Shown piece by piece: positions 1-8,731 of a stretch of 64,000 nt of DNA. The translations under genes and the position numbers were made by a program. The first letter of the stretch is position 1. The number at the start of each line of letters is the position of its first letter. The DNA comes from Microlunatus sp. Gsoil 973 (GTDB taxonomy: Bacteria; Actinomycetota; Actinomycetes; Propionibacteriales; Propionibacteriaceae), in NCBI RefSeq assembly GCF_009707365.1, contig NZ_CP046122.1, forward strand, positions 3,038,001 to 3,102,000, read 5' to 3'. Below the pieces are notes generated by a model, which saw only the letters and a list, made by a program, of their open reading frames with translations, made no database searches and was not told where the DNA came from.

Positions 1-78
1 GGCAGGTTGATCCTTTCCTGACCCAGGGACGCCGAGAGTTCCTGTGAGAGCGACTCCGACGCCGCATAGACTCCCTCC

Positions 79-1053
79 GTGGCAAACGCAGGTTGGTATC
101 CGGATCCAGGCGGCCAGCAGGGCATGTACCGCTATTGGGACGGGCACGCCTGGTCGGCGGTGACCACCTCGAACCCGGCCGCGCCACCACCCAGCCAGGG
201 CCTCGGCCAGTCAAGTCCCTCGGGAGGCGGGCAACAGCCCTACGGATCCGGTCAGTCCGGTGGCCAGCAGTACGGGCAGAACCAGTACGGGCAGAACCAG
301 TACGGGGGCATCCCGACACAGCCGAGTGCGTACCAGGCCTATCAGCAACAGACGAAGAAGCGCAGCGGCGTGGGCTGGTGGCTGGGCGGCGCCGCCGTCC
401 TGGTTGTGCTGATCATCGTCGGGGTGATGGTGATCCGGAACCTCGGCGGTGGCGGCGGCCTCAACGACCCGACGGGCGGTGGCGGCGGCTCGTCCAACCC
501 CTGCCCGACCACGACCACGCAGCCGTCAGCCAACCCGAACCATCCCAACGACGGCCGGGTGCACGGTGGTCCGATCTCCTATCCCCTACTGGGGCAACCG
601 TGGGGCGCACCGATGCCGGACTCGCGTGTGCCGTTCGGTACCGACGTACAGGAGCAGGCGATCACCACCGAAGCCAGCTATCAGCCGGGAAGCAACTGGG
701 TCGCGTCGGTGCTGATCGCCCAGTTGATCGCCGGCGACGGCTTCTTCACCCCGAAGGAGGGCACGAGCATCGTCGCCAGGTGCGTGGTCGGCGCCTTCTA
801 CGGGGACAACCCGGTCGAGCGGCACGATGAGGTGAGCAAGGCCATGAAGGTCGATGGCCACGACGCCTGGTACTTGCGCTCCCACCTGACCTTCGACATC
901 GAGGGTCTGCAGGCCAAGGGTGAGGTGATGACGATCGTTGTGATCAACGCCGGCGCCACCTCCGGTCTTTACTACGCATCGATCCCCGACAACGCCAAGC
1001 GATGGCAGGCGCCCGCGGACCAGGCGCTGGAGGGCATCACCGTCGACAAGTGA
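79..1053 (+). CDS. DUF2510 single-pass membrane protein
   Basis: Protein of 324 residues, function unknown. Residues about 4-30 form a DUF2510 module (GWYPDPGG, then YRYWDGHAW), a short aromatic domain common at the cytoplasmic N-terminus of actinobacterial membrane proteins. A Gln/Gly/Tyr-rich stretch follows (QNQYG repeated), then one transmembrane helix at about 97-120 (WWLGGAAVLVVLIIVGVMVI), a Gly-rich linker and an outer domain of roughly 185 residues that I do not recognise. The GTG at 79 is chosen because the DUF2510 motif begins three codons later. Its TGA directly abuts the TCA stop of the convergent glycosidase gene, so there is no room for a separate terminator. Confidence 0.85.
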   Translation: MANAGWYPDPGGQQGMYRYWDGHAWSAVTTSNPAAPPPSQGLGQSSPSGGGQQPYGSGQSGGQQYGQNQYGQNQYGGIPTQPSAYQAYQQQTKKRSGVGWWLGGAAVLVVLIIVGVMVIRNLGGGGGLNDPTGGGGGSSNPCPTTTTQPSANPNHPNDGRVHGGPISYPLLGQPWGAPMPDSRVPFGTDVQEQAITTEASYQPGSNWVASVLIAQLIAGDGFFTPKEGTSIVARCVVGAFYGDNPVERHDEVSKAMKVDGHDAWYLRSHLTFDIEGLQAKGEVMTIVVINAGATSGLYYASIPDNAKRWQAPADQALEGITVDK

Positions 1054-2421
1054 TCATGAACTGGTGCAATCGGCCAGACCGTGCCGGGCCTTCATGATCA
1101 AGACCCTGGTCGCGGCCTGTCGGACCTGGGCACGCAAACCCGGATCGTCGGCTGCATCCTGCCGCACGGCGTCGACCATCGGCTCGACATCGGCCGGCTG
1201 ACCGACGATCGAAAGGTCGCCACCGGCCCGGATGAACCGCAGCGCACGATGGCGTACGGCGACCCCGTTCAATGCCTTGCCGTCCAGATCGTCGGAGATG
1301 ATCACCCCGCCGAAACCGAGATCGCCCCGGATCATCCCGTCCAACACGGTTCGGGAGAAGGTGGCCGGACGGTTCGGGTCGATCTTGGTGTAGACCGCCG
1401 AGGACACCATCACCATGTCGACGCCTGACCGGATGCCCGCCCGGAAGCCGGCGAGCCTTCTGTCGTGACGGGTGGTCACGTCGTCTGTCACGTCCGTGCT
1501 GGTGTCGGTGTTGCCGCGGACGATGCCGAGGCCGGGGAAGTGCTTCACCGTCGTTGCGACACCGGCCGCCTCCATGCCGGTGATGAAGGCGACGTTCTTG
1601 CGTGCCACGACGTCCGGATCCGGGCCGTAGCCGCGATGCAACGCACCGATCGGCTGGTTGAGTGTGCCGATCGACGTCGGGACCACGTCCGACACGGGAG
1701 CCAGGTTCGCGGTGATCCCGGCCCGCTTGAGCTGACGGCCCCAGTGCCGCGCGTCCGATCGCAGTCGACCGTCGGAGATCGTTGCCTGTTCCTCGGCGCT
1801 GGGGACGGTGTCGAATCCGGGGCCGGCCAACCGCTGGACCAGGCCGCCCTCCTGGTCGGCGGCCAGCAGCACCTGCACACCGTGATCAGCGCCGACCCGC
1901 TGTTTGATCGAGGAGGTGACCTCGGAGATCGTGGACCGGCCGGCGGTGGAATTGCCCAGCAGCAGCACCGATCCGATCTTGAGCGAGGCGAGCCGGTCGG
2001 CCTCGCTGGTGGTCATGCCCGACGAGCTCGTGGCGGCCATGAACAGTTGGCCGACCTGCTGGTCAAGCGACAGTTCCCCGGCGAGGGTCGAGCAGCTTCC
2101 TGCGGGGGTGCCGGGCTTGTTGCTGGACGCGGGGTGACTCGGTGTCTTCGGCCCGCCCGCCGATGACGTCGCCTCCGGCGGGCTCGTCGGTGACGTGGAG
2201 CCCGCCGAAGTCGGGCCGGAGGAAGTGGGCGACGTCCTGCCGCCGGGCGAGGCCGCCGGGCTGGTCGCGTCGGAATCGGGCGTTACCGGCTGGCCACAGG
2301 CGGCCAGCGCAACTACCGCGGCCGCGGCCAGACCTGCAGCACCGACCCGGATGGTACGGCTGCAGCCGACCACAGATCGGCGTGCTGGGTGGTTCCGGGC
2401 TCGACGCTGCTCGGTGATCAC
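1054..2421 (-). CDS. Glycoside hydrolase family 3 lipoprotein (beta-N-acetylhexosaminidase-like)
   Basis: Exported hydrolase of the GH3 family, most like NagZ-type beta-N-acetylglucosaminidases that trim cell-wall fragments. From the GTG at 2421 it has 455 residues: a basic N-terminus, a hydrophobic core and a lipobox (LAAC) at about residue 42, then a Ser/Thr/Pro/Gly-rich linker to about 100, then the GH3 barrel. The barrel shows the family segment KHFPGLG followed by an Asp/Thr-rich loop, and SDDL carrying the expected nucleophile Asp. An alternative ATG at 2493 overlaps the stop of the upstream mycothione reductase gene (TGATG) and could couple translation, but it would put about 66 residues before the lipobox Cys, which is long. 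Substrate is inferred from the family. Confidence 0.82.
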   Translation of the reverse strand: MITEQRRARNHPARRSVVGCSRTIRVGAAGLAAAAVVALAACGQPVTPDSDATSPAASPGGRTSPTSSGPTSAGSTSPTSPPEATSSAGGPKTPSHPASSNKPGTPAGSCSTLAGELSLDQQVGQLFMAATSSSGMTTSEADRLASLKIGSVLLLGNSTAGRSTISEVTSSIKQRVGADHGVQVLLAADQEGGLVQRLAGPGFDTVPSAEEQATISDGRLRSDARHWGRQLKRAGITANLAPVSDVVPTSIGTLNQPIGALHRGYGPDPDVVARKNVAFITGMEAAGVATTVKHFPGLGIVRGNTDTSTDVTDDVTTRHDRRLAGFRAGIRSGVDMVMVSSAVYTKIDPNRPATFSRTVLDGMIRGDLGFGGVIISDDLDGKALNGVAVRHRALRFIRAGGDLSIVGQPADVEPMVDAVRQDAADDPGLRAQVRQAATRVLIMKARHGLADCTSS

Positions 2422-2492
2422 CCGCTCGACTCTGCCATGCCCGGCAGGTCCGCCCAAACCGGCGACATCTCGCCCGTGTCGGCGCTCTGCCA

Positions 2493-3869
2493 TCAGTCGA
2501 ATCGCAGGGACAGCAGTGCGTTCTCGACCAGCTCCGGCAGGGCGGGGTGGATCCAGTACTGACCCCGGGCCATCTCCGGCACGGCCAGTCCGAAGCTCAT
2601 CGCCTGGATCAGCGGTTGGATCAAGGTCGATGCCTGGGGTCCGATGATGTGGGCCCCGATCAGCTGCTTCGATCGGCGGTCGGCGATCAGCTTGGCGAAA
2701 TGTCTGGTGTCCTCCATCGCCCACCCGTAGGCGACACTGCCGTACTCCTGGACCGCGGTGACGAAATCGCGACCCTCATGGATCGCGTCCTGTTCGGTCA
2801 GCCCTACGGAGGCGACCTGCGGATCGGAGAAGACCGCGTGCGGAACGAACCGATGGTCGGACTTGATCATCGAATCAGGGTGCAACAGGTTGTGCTGGAC
2901 GACCCGGGCCTCGTGATTTGCCACGTGCTTGAGTTGATAGGGCGAAGAGACGTCGCCCAATGCGAAGACACCGTCCGCAGTCGTCTGCTGGTAATCGTCG
3001 ACGATCACCCGGCCCTCGTCGTCAAGATCGACCCCGGCGGCCGCGACGTCCAGCAGATCACCGTTGGGCCGGCGCCCGATGGCAACAAGGAGCAGGTCTG
3101 CCGTCAGGGTCCGTTCCCGGTCGGTGATCATCCGAATCCGCCCGTCGTCGCAAGCCTGCACCTCGGTGACGCGGGTGTTCCTGAGTACCCGCACCCGCTC
3201 CCCGATCAGGTCGGTGAACCGGGTCGCGACGTCGTCGTCCTCGTGCCGCAGCATCCGGTGGGAGCGCAGCACGACGGTGACGTCGACGCCGAAGGCGGAG
3301 AAGATGTGAGCGAATTCTGCAGCGATGAATCCACCGCCGAAAATGATCATCGACTCCGGGAGCTCGTCGATCCGCATCACGGTATCTGAGGTGTGCACGG
3401 TCACCTCGTCCAGTCCCGGAACGTCCGGCAGCACGGCGCGGCTGCCGGCTGCGATGACGATCCGGTCGGCGGTGATCTGATCATCGGCGACCTGCAGTGT
3501 CTTCGGGGCGACGAACCCCGCATGCTCGCGATAGAGCGTGACGTTGTGCGCCGCGGCCCGCCACTGCTCGCCGCCGGACGAGATCGGGTCGATGCGACCG
3601 AAGATCCGGTCCCGGATGGCTTTCCAGTCGGCCCGGTTGAAGGTCAGGTCGACGCCCAGGCGCGCGCCCTCGACCGGGCTGGTCGCCACGTCGGCGGGAA
3701 GGACGAACATCTTGGTCGGGATGCAGCCGAGGTTGAGACAGGTTCCACCGAAGACGGCGTTCGGGCCGACACCCTGATCGATCAGTGCCACGCTCTGGTG
3801 GGCGAACTGCTCGTCGACGATCGAGTTGCCGGATCCGGAGCCGATGACGCACAGATCGAAGTGCCGCAT
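2493..3869 (-). CDS. mtr: Mycothione reductase
   Basis: Flavoprotein disulfide reductase of 458 residues that would reduce mycothiol disulfide with NADPH, the actinobacterial counterpart of glutathione reductase. Visible: N-terminal FAD-binding IGSGSGN, redox-active pair in GGTCLNLGCIPTKM, NAD(P)-binding IIFGGGFIAAEFAH, second FAD segment DGVFALGDV, and the C-terminal dimerisation region with the His-Glu pair in HPALPELVENAL. The spacing and the IGSGSGNSIVDE start match mycothione reductases rather than lipoamide dehydrogenases. ATG at 3869 is chosen because it lies directly before RHFDLCVIGSGSGN. It is followed by the GH3 gene. Confidence 0.88.
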   Translation of the reverse strand: MRHFDLCVIGSGSGNSIVDEQFAHQSVALIDQGVGPNAVFGGTCLNLGCIPTKMFVLPADVATSPVEGARLGVDLTFNRADWKAIRDRIFGRIDPISSGGEQWRAAAHNVTLYREHAGFVAPKTLQVADDQITADRIVIAAGSRAVLPDVPGLDEVTVHTSDTVMRIDELPESMIIFGGGFIAAEFAHIFSAFGVDVTVVLRSHRMLRHEDDDVATRFTDLIGERVRVLRNTRVTEVQACDDGRIRMITDRERTLTADLLLVAIGRRPNGDLLDVAAAGVDLDDEGRVIVDDYQQTTADGVFALGDVSSPYQLKHVANHEARVVQHNLLHPDSMIKSDHRFVPHAVFSDPQVASVGLTEQDAIHEGRDFVTAVQEYGSVAYGWAMEDTRHFAKLIADRRSKQLIGAHIIGPQASTLIQPLIQAMSFGLAVPEMARGQYWIHPALPELVENALLSLRFD

Positions 3870-3898
3870 GTCCCGATCGTGCCATGCCGGATGGGCGG

Positions 3899-4091
3899 TG
3901 GCCTGCCCCTGGGGGTGTGGACTTGGTAACACATGGCGGGGTTTCGCGGGGCCCTGTCCCTAAAGGTGTGGAATTGGTAACACGTGGCGCGGTTTCGTGG
4001 CCGGCCCGCCCCTGGGGGTGTGGATTTGGTAGCACGTGGCACGAATTCGCGGCGGCACGGGCGCGCAGACCGAGTGAGCGGAGCGCGGACC
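3899..4091 (+). repeat. 51-bp repeat array A (3 units plus 41-bp flank)
   Basis: Three degenerate units with the core GGTAACACGTGGC (CACATG/CACGTG hexamers at 3930, 3981 and 4033, spacing 51 and 52). The array ends in a 41-bp segment (4051-4091) that is repeated with one mismatch and inverted at 18762-18802. The same 51-bp unit forms an eight-copy array at 18.8-19.2 kb in the opposite orientation. It fills the gap between the mycothione reductase and AlkD-type genes. No convincing coding region crosses it. Confidence 0.85.
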
Positions 4092-4138
4092 CCCTCCCTG
4101 GGCGACAGGGCGTCCCTCGATGTCCCGTCGGGCGACCG

Positions 4139-4879
4139 TCAGCTCGTGGTCCGAGCCGACCGGAGGCCGCGGTAGTGCCGACGCTGGTCGGGCGCCAGGT
4201 GCTCGATGGCGTAACGCAACGTGGTGCGTGGCAGTTCGGCGGCGTGATGATCAAGGAATTCCAACAGCTCCGCACGACTGACTCGCTTACCGGCCTCACG
4301 CAGCGACCAGCCGACCGCCTTGTGGATCAGGTCATGGGAGTCGTGGATCAGGATCAGCGCGATCCGGTAGGTGTCCTCGGTCTCGCCGCGACGAATGAAT
4401 TCGTGGGTGCTGATGATGGCGATCCGGCGCTCCCACAGCGACTCGGATCGGGCCAACCGATCAAGCACCGTACGGTCGCGATCGAACAGATATGCGCCGA
4501 CGACCGCGCGGCAGGACAGATCGACCAGATCCCAGTTGTTGATGGAGTCGGTGTTGTCGAGGTAGCAGCGGTAGATCCGAGTCTGTTCCCGCGGGTCCGC
4601 GCGCGGGAACCGGTAGGTCATGGCCAGCAGTGTCGCGAGTCGGTGTTCGTGGATCTCGCTGCGAAGCAACGGCAGCCAGGCGTCGACGTGGAAGGGCACC
4701 CTGGCGTACGGCTTGACGATCGACCGGATGACCGGGACCTTCACGCCGCTGAACCGATCACCGAAGCCGTACTCCCCCGGGCCGGTCTTGAAGTAGCCGG
4801 CCAGGAAGGCCGCCGTCTGCGGGTCGGCCGCGGTATGGAGCGCGTCCACCACCTCCGCCGGCGGATCCGGCACTGTCAT
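4139..4879 (-). CDS. DNA alkylation repair protein, AlkD family
   Basis: 246-residue all-helical HEAT-like protein of the AlkD family, whose characterised members excise N3- and N7-alkylated purines without flipping the base. The signature region INNWDLVDLSC (about residue 110) carries the Asp that corresponds to the key acidic residue of AlkD. Other family traits are YFKTGPGEYGFGD near the N-terminus and IRRGETEDTYRIA. ATG at 4879 overlaps the stop of the Nudix gene by 4 bases (ATGA), so the two are probably translated together. A role in repair or nucleotide sanitation would suit the pair; that is inference from proximity. Confidence 0.87.
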   Translation of the reverse strand: MTVPDPPAEVVDALHTAADPQTAAFLAGYFKTGPGEYGFGDRFSGVKVPVIRSIVKPYARVPFHVDAWLPLLRSEIHEHRLATLLAMTYRFPRADPREQTRIYRCYLDNTDSINNWDLVDLSCRAVVGAYLFDRDRTVLDRLARSESLWERRIAIISTHEFIRRGETEDTYRIALILIHDSHDLIHKAVGWSLREAGKRVSRAELLEFLDHHAAELPRTTLRYAIEHLAPDQRRHYRGLRSARTTS

Positions 4880-5367
4880 CCAGCGAGCACCCGGTCGATG
4901 ATCACGGCGTCCAGCGTGTCGACGTTGTCTGCCTCCGGCTTCGGACCGGGCCTCCACCAGCGCACCGCGGCGATCTCGGCATCCGGTTCGAACAGCGGGA
5001 CCGGATCGGGGTGTTCGTCGGGAAGTGTCGTCCGGTAGACGGCCACCCGCTCATCCGCTTCGCCCGGCGTCTCATACGAAGAGACCCCGACGAAGATCAA
5101 CTCCTCGGCGTGCAAACCGGTCTCCTCGGTCAGTTCGCGGACCGCCGCGGCGCGCGGCGACTCGCCGGCCTCGCGAGCCCCGCCGGGCAGTTCCCAATGC
5201 TGCCGCCACCGATCGAAGACCAGCAGCACCTGGCCACCGCGCTCGACGACGACGAACGAGGCCGCGAGCACGGCGTCGTGATCATCGTCCAGGCGATCCT
5301 CGGTGGCGGGGCCGAAAGACGTCAGACGGTAACCGAAGGAGTTGCTGGCCAGGAACTGGTTTCCCAT
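4876..5367 (-). CDS. Nudix hydrolase
   Basis: 163-residue Nudix-fold pyrophosphohydrolase with a complete Nudix box: GAREAGES, then REL, then EETGL (pattern G-x5-E-x7-REU-x-EE-x-GU) at about residues 65-87. This motif binds divalent metal and cleaves X-linked nucleoside diphosphates. Substrate cannot be read from sequence. ATG at 5367 is chosen because the fold begins shortly after it (MGNQFLASNSFGYRL). First gene of a two-gene unit with the AlkD-type gene, overlapping by ATGA. Confidence 0.85.
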   Translation of the reverse strand: MGNQFLASNSFGYRLTSFGPATEDRLDDDHDAVLAASFVVVERGGQVLLVFDRWRQHWELPGGAREAGESPRAAAVRELTEETGLHAEELIFVGVSSYETPGEADERVAVYRTTLPDEHPDPVPLFEPDAEIAAVRWWRPGPKPEADNVDTLDAVIIDRVLAG

Positions 5368-5844
5368 GGTCGGATCCTGACAGCATCCGCCCCCGGCCTC
5401 CACCCGATTCCCGCCTGACTCCTCCAGTGCCGCTGAATGGTTCCGTTGCATGATCAAGTGCGCGTCGTCGAGTTCCCGGAGTCCCCGCGCACCCTGGCCG
5501 AGCACCCGGACGGTGGGTTCCTAGCAGGCTGCCATCACCGGCAGGTAGTCGCCGTTGGGACCGGTCGCCGGGCCGTGCAGTGACGACGGTCGGACCCGGC
5601 GACCGCGGGCCGGCAGGGGACCCGCAAGACTGTGGTCGTAACACCGGGTCGACATCGAGGTCGCCGAGCGCTTCGGCGGAGACCGCCGCAGCGCTGCACC
5701 TCGGGCGTCGGGTTGCCGAGCGGGACCGACGGCGGCTCGTCGTGGACGGGGACGAAATGCCGGGCCTCGTCCGGAGCCGACCCGAGGCGAGGAGCGTCAC
5801 CTGGTGCAAGCCAGACCCTAAGAGATTGAGGTGAAGTTCGTACC
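5368..5844. other. 477-bp gap with possible decayed gene fragment
   Basis: No intact gene that I can support. On the minus strand, protein-like stretches appear in three different frames in succession (ARHFVPVHDEPPSVPLGNP at about 5.72-5.78 kb, EALGDLDVDPVLR at about 5.64-5.68 kb, and GPNGDYLPVMAAC ending at a TAG at 5521-5523). This would fit a gene broken by frameshifts, but I cannot name a family and it may be chance in high-GC DNA. The plus strand ends with the ribosome-binding site for the next gene. Confidence 0.35.
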
Positions 5845-7977
5845 ATGACCGACGAAGCCGCAGCCCCGGTGATTGCCGACGAACTGGCGGCGTCCAGCGA
5901 TGTCCTGGCCCGGGATCCCTACGTGACGCTGGTCGAGGGATCGTCCTTCTGCGTGTCCACCCATGCCGGGGCGATCCAGCCGGCCGGCGCGTACGGCCTG
6001 TTCGTCCGCGACACCCGGGTGCTGTCCCGCTGGGAACTGTTCGTCGACGGTGCGCCGGTCGACCCGCTCAGCGTGGTACCCGAGGAGCCGTTCAGCTGCC
6101 GCTTCGTCGGCCGCGCACCGGCCCGCCCCGGGCATGCCGACGCCACGCTGCTGGTCGAACAGCGCCGCTTCGTCGGCCAGGGCATGCGGGAGGACATCAC
6201 CCTGCACAACTACGGTCCGGAGCCGGCCGGCGTCGACCTGCTGCTGCGGATCGAGGCCGACTTCGCCGATCTGTTCGAGGTGAAGGATCGACGCAGCGCA
6301 GGTTCGGGCCGTACGGTCGGCAAGCGCTCGGTCGGCCACGACCTGGTCTTCTGGCTCGAGCACACGCCGAACGGTCGCGGGTTGCGGATCACCGCGCCGG
6401 ACGGCCAGGCGAACGGGGACGGCATCGTCTTCCGCGCCATCGTGCCGGCCCACGGCCGCTGGACGACCACCGTCGAGGTGCTTCCCAGTGTCGACGGCGA
6501 GGAGATCGCGGCGGTCTTCCCCGCCGACCGCCCGGTGGAGTCCGCCCGGCCGTCGGAGCGGGTGCGCGGCTGGAACAAGGCGGCTCCCGAGATCGCCGTC
6601 GGACATCAGGGGCTCGCCCAGGCGTTGGCGATCAGCCGCCGGGATCTTGGCGCCCTGCGGATCGTCGACGGTGATCATCCCGACGATGACGTGGTCGCCG
6701 CCGGGGCTCCCTGGTTCATGGCCCTCTTCGGCCGGGACTCGCTGCTGACCAGCGCCATGATGCTGCCGTACTTCCCCGAGTTGGCCCTGGGCACGCTCCG
6801 GACCCTCGCCCGGATGCAGGGCCGCAGGGTCGACCTGATGAGCGAGGAGCAGCCGGGGAAGATCCTGCACGAGGTACGCCTCGGTGCCGATCAGTCTCTG
6901 GCGCTGGGCGGCGCCAGCGTCTACTACGGATCCATCGACTCGACTCCGCTGTTCGTCCGGTTGGTCGGTGACGCACTGGGTTGGGGATTGCCGACAGAGG
7001 CGATCCGGGAGCTGATGCCGGCCGTCGACGCGGCCATGGCCTGGATCGAGGAGTACGGCGACAGCGACGGCGACGGTTTCGTCGAGTACCAGCGCTTCAC
7101 CGACCGGGGCCTGCTGCACCAGGGCTGGAAGGACAGCTTCGACTCGATCAGCTTCGCCGACGGCCGCCAGGCCAGGACGCCGATCGCCCTGGCCGAGGTG
7201 CAGGGCTACTGCTACGCGGCCTACCTGGCCCGGGCCGAACTCGCCGAAGCGTTCGGCGACGACGCAACCCGCCGCCGGTTTCAGGACCTGGCCGCCGCAC
7301 TGAAACGCCGCTTCCACGAGGCGTTCTGGCTGCCTGAGCAGGGTTTCTATGCGGTCGCTCTGGACGGTGCGAAACAACGGGTGGACAGCGTCACCTCCAA
7401 TATCGGGCACTGTCTGTGGACCGGGATCGTCGATGATCGAGTTGCCGGTCAGGTGGTCGAGCGGCTGATGTCGGAGGAGATGTTCACCGGATTCGGAATC
7501 CGGACCCTGTCCTCGACGGCCACCGCTTTCAACCCGGTGAGTTACCACAACGGCGCGGTCTGGCCGCACGACACCGCCCTGGTCGCCGCCGGCCTGGAGC
7601 GGTACGGGTTCCGCGCCGAGGCGGAGCAGGTGGTTGTTGCCCTGCTGGACGCGGCGGCCGCGTTCGGCGGCCGGCTGCCGGAACTGTTCTGCGGTTTCAG
7701 CCGGTCGGATGTGCCGATCCCGGTGCCCTACCCGACCTCATGTTCTCCCCAGGCCTGGGCGGCAGCTGTGCCGTTCGAGCTGATGAACATAGCACTCGGG
7801 ATCCGGGCCGATCTGCCACGCGCGTCGTTCCTGCTGCGGCCGATCATGCCGGTGATCGGCAGGTTGCGGATCGACGGACTTCGGCTCGGCCCGTACGCGA
7901 TGTCGATCAACGGCGACCCCGACGGCGTACGGATCACCGGACTCCCCGACGAGGTACGGTCCGGCGTCCAGTCCTGA
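5845..7977 (+). CDS. Glycogen debranching-like protein (GDE N-terminal domain plus (alpha/alpha)6 domain)
   Basis: 710-residue protein. Residues about 15-215 match the putative glycogen-debranching N-terminal domain (STHAGAIQPAGAYGLFVRDTRVLSRWEL is its typical beginning in part). The rest is a six-hairpin glucosidase-type domain with WFMALFGRDSLLTSAMM, HQGWKDSFDSI and YHNGAVWPHDTAL. Relatives are annotated as amylo-alpha-1,6-glucosidases, so it probably trims alpha-glucan or another oligosaccharide; the exact substrate is not established for most of this branch. ATG at 5845 has an AGGTGA ribosome site about 12 bases upstream. It stands alone between gaps, with no other glycogen genes in the window. 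Confidence 0.85.
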   Translation: MTDEAAAPVIADELAASSDVLARDPYVTLVEGSSFCVSTHAGAIQPAGAYGLFVRDTRVLSRWELFVDGAPVDPLSVVPEEPFSCRFVGRAPARPGHADATLLVEQRRFVGQGMREDITLHNYGPEPAGVDLLLRIEADFADLFEVKDRRSAGSGRTVGKRSVGHDLVFWLEHTPNGRGLRITAPDGQANGDGIVFRAIVPAHGRWTTTVEVLPSVDGEEIAAVFPADRPVESARPSERVRGWNKAAPEIAVGHQGLAQALAISRRDLGALRIVDGDHPDDDVVAAGAPWFMALFGRDSLLTSAMMLPYFPELALGTLRTLARMQGRRVDLMSEEQPGKILHEVRLGADQSLALGGASVYYGSIDSTPLFVRLVGDALGWGLPTEAIRELMPAVDAAMAWIEEYGDSDGDGFVEYQRFTDRGLLHQGWKDSFDSISFADGRQARTPIALAEVQGYCYAAYLARAELAEAFGDDATRRRFQDLAAALKRRFHEAFWLPEQGFYAVALDGAKQRVDSVTSNIGHCLWTGIVDDRVAGQVVERLMSEEMFTGFGIRTLSSTATAFNPVSYHNGAVWPHDTALVAAGLERYGFRAEAEQVVVALLDAAAAFGGRLPELFCGFSRSDVPIPVPYPTSCSPQAWAAAVPFELMNIALGIRADLPRASFLLRPIMPVIGRLRIDGLRLGPYAMSINGDPDGVRITGLPDEVRSGVQS

Positions 7978-8182
7978 TCCACCGCTGACCCGCCCAGGAC
8001 CACAAGCGGGTGACTCGCGATGGCAACCCACTGACGAGGGCAACACGCTGCCGGGCATACGCCGGGTCTTGGCCCTCCGCCGGCAGGTCAGGGCGAGTTC
8101 CCTCTCGAGATCACCGAGACAGCGATGTCGGTGCTCGTGCCTACCGTGAGTCCGGTGCATTTGTTCCAACAGGGAGGTCGAG

Positions 8183-8677
8183 ATGAGTGGCGGGCTGACG
8201 ACAGGACCAACGGGCGTTCCGGCACGACTGCCGGACGGCTACAACGACACCGGAGAACAGACACCGCTGGACTGGGCCGTCGTCCGGGTCCGGCTGGAGC
8301 AGGCCAAACACTTCTGGTTCAGCACCTCCGACGATCAGGGCGCCCCGCATGCCCGGCCGATCTGGGGAGCCTGGGTGGACGACAGGCTGTACGCCGACGG
8401 TGACGTGCACCACACCCGCTGGGGACGTGACCTGCTGGCCAACCCTCGCACCCAGGTCCATCTGGAGAGCGCCACCGAGGTGGTGATCGTCGACGGCGAC
8501 TTCTCGATGACCAACGACCTGACGCCGGAGTCGTTCGCCCGGGTGCAGGGCAGCTATCTGCGACGCTATGAGAGCTACCAGCCGGAGTCCGCCGACGGGC
8601 TGTTCATGGTCAAGCCGCGGCAGGTGCTCGCCTGGACCAACTTTCCCCGCGATGTGACTCGCTTCGACTTCAGCTGA
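8183..8677 (+). CDS. Pyridoxamine 5'-phosphate oxidase-fold protein
   Basis: 164-residue split beta-barrel protein of the PPOX superfamily, which binds FMN, F420 or heme. The recognisable core is AKHFWFSTSDDQGAPHARPIWGAWVDDRLY, of which the STSDDQGAPHARPIWGAW part is the family strand pair. I see no catalytic residues that would separate an oxidase from an F420-dependent reductase, so the cofactor is open. Start ATG 8183 is preceded by a good GGGAGG site. It is followed by a short inverted repeat at 8682-8710. Confidence 0.75.
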   Translation: MSGGLTTGPTGVPARLPDGYNDTGEQTPLDWAVVRVRLEQAKHFWFSTSDDQGAPHARPIWGAWVDDRLYADGDVHHTRWGRDLLANPRTQVHLESATEVVIVDGDFSMTNDLTPESFARVQGSYLRRYESYQPESADGLFMVKPRQVLAWTNFPRDVTRFDFS

Positions 8678-8681
8678 TCGA

Positions 8682-8710
8682 TCGTCGGATGGGTGCGGGC
8701 GGACCGACGA
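8682..8710. terminator. Small inverted repeat between convergent genes
   Basis: TCGTCGG at 8682-8688 and its exact reverse complement CCGACGA at 8704-8710, with a 15-base loop, between the convergent PPOX and phosphotransferase genes. No T-run, so a terminator role is only plausible. Confidence 0.3.
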
Positions 8711-8731
8711 CGATGGCGTTGCCAGAAGCGA

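Noticed and set aside
3899-4091. ParB parS cluster, since CACGTG is the core of parS
   Set aside because: Only the CACGTG core agrees; the flanks (GGTAA and GGCAC) do not form the TGTTTCACGTGAAACA palindrome, and the site is far from any par genes.
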